This document shows positions 6,388 through 8,345 of a stretch of 8,345 bases of DNA, piece after piece (the first letter of the stretch is position 1; the number at the start of each line of letters is the position of its first letter). The position numbers were made by a program, and so were the translations under genes. Origin of the DNA: CAMQVM01 sp044433365 (GTDB lineage: Bacteria; Bacteroidota; Bacteroidia; Bacteroidales; Rikenellaceae); assembly GCA_044433365.1 (NCBI GenBank), contig JAWXTR010000113.1:1-8345 (forward strand). The letters are read 5' to 3'. Under the pieces are notes generated by a model. The model was not told the DNA's origin and searched no databases. It saw only the letters and a list, made by a program, of their open reading frames with translations.

Positions 6388-7587
6388 TTAAAGCTCTATA
6401 TCATAGCTTTTAGCGCTCATCCAATCACCGCTAACTATCGACAAGACTACACCTGTGCCGTTAAGACCATTGATTTTACCATTTATTCGCCAATATGTTG
6501 ATGGCTCTAAGTTTACGTTACTTCCATACTCATCTTTTATCTCTATTTTATACTTCATAGGTGTTTGGTCATCTTTGGTTGTAAAATCGCCATCTATATC
6601 ATAAGTTGCATCTACCGTAAAAGTGGGTTGACTATAAAACAGATAGAATTGATTTTGGTAAATATTATCTAGTGCAACAGTTTCTTGAAGATGGTAGTAG
6701 TCTAATATATTTCCTGAGAAGAGATCGTATAGTGTGGTTGGAGTATTTCTAACAGAGATGTTATTTACCCTTACATTGCCAGGGTATTTCTCAGAGAAGG
6801 TATCGGAAAGTGATAGCTTAAACGACACTTTGGAACATAAGTTAATAAGCAATAAATCAATAGGTGTAAATCCCTTATCTGAAATAGTCGCTTCTGCTTC
6901 ACCAAACATTGCAAACCCCTCACTACGTAGTGCACCAGTTGTCACCTGATTAAATGTTCCATTATAGTCGGTAATCTCTACACCAAACATTGCCATCTGC
7001 ACCTCTTCCATCTCTGTAACACTTTGAGGTATAGAGATATTTGCAGTGGCTAGAATCTTAATCTCATCACCAACCTCTAAATCGGCAACTGCAAAGGTGG
7101 TACGTAAGTTATTAATCTCACTTTGAGTCAAATCCTTTCTATCAGCAAATATATCCTCTCCGCTATCAGGGTCATATTTATAGATAAACAGTGACACCTC
7201 TCAAGGGAGGTTCTTAAAACTGATTTTATTCGATTTATGATTTTAAGTGGTCAGATTTCAATTCTAAAAAAACAAGTTGTAGTGGATCCTACTACTTATT
7301 TTTTTAGAATTGGAAGATGGCTGCTTAAAATTATAAAGCGTTAAAATTCAGTTTCAAGAGACTCCCTTTGGTTCCTTTTCCCACAACTCTAAGGATGAAG
7401 TATCATCAAAAAATGCTCGTGTATTAATAGATAAAGGTGAGGAAAGTGATAATTGAAATACCTTTTCGCTCTTTGTTTCATCTGCTAAATTATCACTGTT
7501 ATTAGAAGATGTTGTAATCTCCTTAGAACATGAAAACGACAACAAAAGCAGCAGACTTACTGTTGCTATTTTTTTTAGTTTTTGCAT
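6388..7587 (-). pseudogene. Fimbrillin 1, interrupted by a 162-base palindromic element
   Basis: The 5' part (7587 to about 7367) encodes a lipoprotein signal (SFSC, Cys20), the cleavage motif NTRAFFDD (Arg57-Ala58) and SLELWEKEP. The remainder (about 7201-6388) resumes with EVSLFIYKYDPDSG and continues through all fimbrillin blocks: DRKDLTQSEI, DYNGTFNQV, LRSEGFAMFG, RVNNISVRNTP, YDIDGDF, TYWRINGKINGLNG and a strand ending SGDW. Between them lies element 1 (7205-7366), which brings in-frame stops just inside its edge. Removing the 162 bases plus three flanking bases restores WEKEPKEVSLF, the same length as WEKELNIVTAF and WETGLTKVTIF in the paralogues. No other lesion is seen, so the break is probably recent. 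A GTG at 7197-7195 opens the downstream frame but gives a product with no signal peptide. Confidence 0.85.
7205..7366 (-). mobile_element. 162-base near-palindromic MITE-like element, copy 1
   Basis: The element starts GGGAGG and ends CTCCC, and the whole length folds back on itself: about 76-78 bases per arm around GGATCC at 7284-7289, with scattered mismatches. Read on the minus strand it aligns without gaps to copy 2 (8129-8290), which is also exactly 162 bases. One arm carries ATTTTAACGCTTT and the other ATTTTATTCGATTT in both copies, so orientation can be assigned. There is no open frame for a transposase, so movement would have to rely on an enzyme encoded elsewhere. GGG-type ends and an apparent 3-base net duplication recall IS5-family elements (for example the IS1031 group), but the parent is not identified. 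The exact duplication is not clean (AAA and TTG in the coding sense). Confidence 0.8.
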
Positions 7588-7648
7588 AATTTCATTCTTA
7601 TAATTTACGCCAATATATTATTTGTTTTTACTGCTGATTTAATGATTA

Positions 7649-8345
7649 TTACAAAATAAATTTCAACCCAGCACCTAATTGATTATGAAAGTGGTTAATA
7701 GTTTTACCCCAAAGCAGTCTCTCTCTACCATCGAGAAGTAAGACTATATTATCTGTTAAATATATCTCTACCTCTAAGGAGACAGCACCACCGTAAATAA
7801 AACCATCTCTATTTTTAAGTGTTGCACCATCATAAAGGAGCTTATCACCCCAATTACTCGTTTCATAACCACCCATAAGTGAACCACCAAAGCTGACAAA
7901 AAGTGTTTTTGATTGGTCGGATAGAAACATTACATAGTGCCCGACTTCTGCTGTAAATTGTGCTTTAGGGATGTATATATCTTTGTATTTATACTCCTTT
8001 GCTAGATATTCGACACCATATATCCATCTATTTTGGTTCTTTGTATAGATTGAGAAAGCTCCACCTATATAGGAGTCATTAGGGTTATTAAACCCATCTA
8101 CCGTTCCTGCTCTAAGCCCAATGGCTCAGGGAACTTCTAATAATTGGATTTTAACGCTTTTTAATTTTGAGGCTTCATCTTTGAATTTTACAAAATGCTT
8201 ACGTAAGCACCGCTACGTTAACATTTTGCAAAATCCAAATCTAAAACCTCAAAATAAAAAATCGAATAAAACCAATTATTAGAACTCCCCTACATTTTAG
8301 GGAGGTATCTTTGTGCCTGTGCATCTACAACACCTAGTGATATAA
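7649..8345 (-). pseudogene. traO: Conjugal transfer protein TraO, interrupted by a 162-base element; 5' end outside window
   Basis: The stop is TAA at 7651-7649. Reading upstream, 158 residues from AIGLRAGTVDGF to GAGLKFIL match the TraO family of CTnDOT-type elements, including YIGGAFSIYTK, WIYGVEYLAKEY, IPKAQFTAEVGHY, FLSDQSKTLFVSFGGSLMGGYETSNWGDKLL and VLLLDGRERLLWG (joined segments of one barrel-like envelope protein). Beyond element 2, bases 8345-8293 encode the end of the signal peptide and mature start, GVVDAQAQRYLPKM. The two parts meet as LPKM-x-AIGLRAG, as expected for TraO. Element 2 places TAG directly after the Met codon and TGA at the other edge, so a full product cannot be read straight through. 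The total of about 190 residues fits the family. TraO belongs to the outer part of the mating channel, so transfer may be impaired unless another copy exists. Confidence 0.87.
8129..8290 (+). mobile_element. 162-base near-palindromic MITE-like element, copy 2
   Basis: Arms of 77 bases (8129-8205 and 8214-8290) are imperfect inverted repeats around the 8-base loop AGCACCGC. Termini are GGGAACTTCTAATAATTGG on the left and its near match GGGGAGTTCTAATAATTGG inverted on the right. The inner arm includes a 14-base palindrome, TGCTTACGTAAGCA (8196-8209). It aligns without gaps to copy 1, which lies in the opposite orientation 762 bases away. Conserved landmarks are ATTTTAACGCTTT in the left arm and ATCGAATAAAA in the right. 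It has no coding capacity and sits inside traO. Target duplication is unclear: flanks are TCA on the left and TAC on the right, which could be a decayed TNA. Confidence 0.8.

Noticed and set aside
6388..7197. A separate cytoplasmic gene beginning at GTG 7197-7195
   Set aside because: The frame is the continuation of fimbrillin 1: it aligns with both paralogues from the residue where the 5' fragment stops. It would lack the signal peptide and cleavage motif needed for a pilin.
7205..7366. Group II intron, retron or riboswitch
   Set aside because: The sequence is an end-to-end palindrome with no domain V-like, reverse transcriptase or aptamer-like core, and it lies inside coding frames. A MITE-like foldback explains it more simply.
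7651..7658. TTATTTTG on the minus strand as a Bacteroides -7 box (TAnnTTTG) for the fimbrial genes
   Set aside because: One mismatch, and no TTTG at the expected distance upstream; it overlaps the traO stop. Too weak to list as a promoter.
7649..7930. A 93-residue gene starting at ATG 7930-7928
   Set aside because: The same frame stays open and TraO-like upstream to 8125, so this Met is internal to TraO.
8126..8293. A clear target-site duplication for element 2
   Set aside because: Flanks are TCA and TAC on the plus strand. Collapsing two or three bases gives a stop or a frameshift in traO, so a duplication can be proposed only with later mutation.

Overview
The window looks like AT-rich Bacteroidales DNA (Bacteroides, Parabacteroides, Prevotella or Porphyromonas type). 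The grounds are CTnDOT-style transfer proteins (TraO, TraQ), type V fimbrillin lipoproteins with an Arg-Ala maturation site, and a DUF3575-type outer-membrane protein. All supported genes lie on the minus strand, so transcription runs from right to left. The most likely setting is the transfer region of an integrative conjugative element (ICE).

In transcription order: traO (runs off the right edge, broken by element 2 at 8129-8290); fimbrillin 1 (6388-7587, broken by element 1 at 7205-7366); fimbrillin 2 (5300-6325); fimbrillin 3 (4213-5196); a fimbrial tip/adhesin-like lipoprotein (2779-4197); a DUF3575-type beta-barrel (2232-2741); an OmpA-like/TPR-like lipoprotein (589-2229); a 59-residue lipoprotein (410-589); and traQ (1-390, runs off the left edge). 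Gaps are mostly 0-60 bases, and one junction is a TAATG overlap, so this reads as one operon. No gene-free stretch exceeds about 160 bases.

Two points stand out. First, a complete-looking fimbrial cassette sits between traO and traQ, where CTnDOT carries traP. This suggests pili or adhesins made together with the conjugation apparatus, perhaps to hold mating cells together. Second, two 162-base near-palindromes, collinear with each other without gaps, interrupt traO and fimbrillin 1, while the reading frames on both sides of each stay open. They are best read as a transposase-less miniature inverted-repeat element (MITE-like) family. A 13-bp perfect hairpin and four TTGAAAT repeats spaced at about one helical turn lie upstream of fimbrillin 3.

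Functions are assigned from recalled family features. No database search was run.
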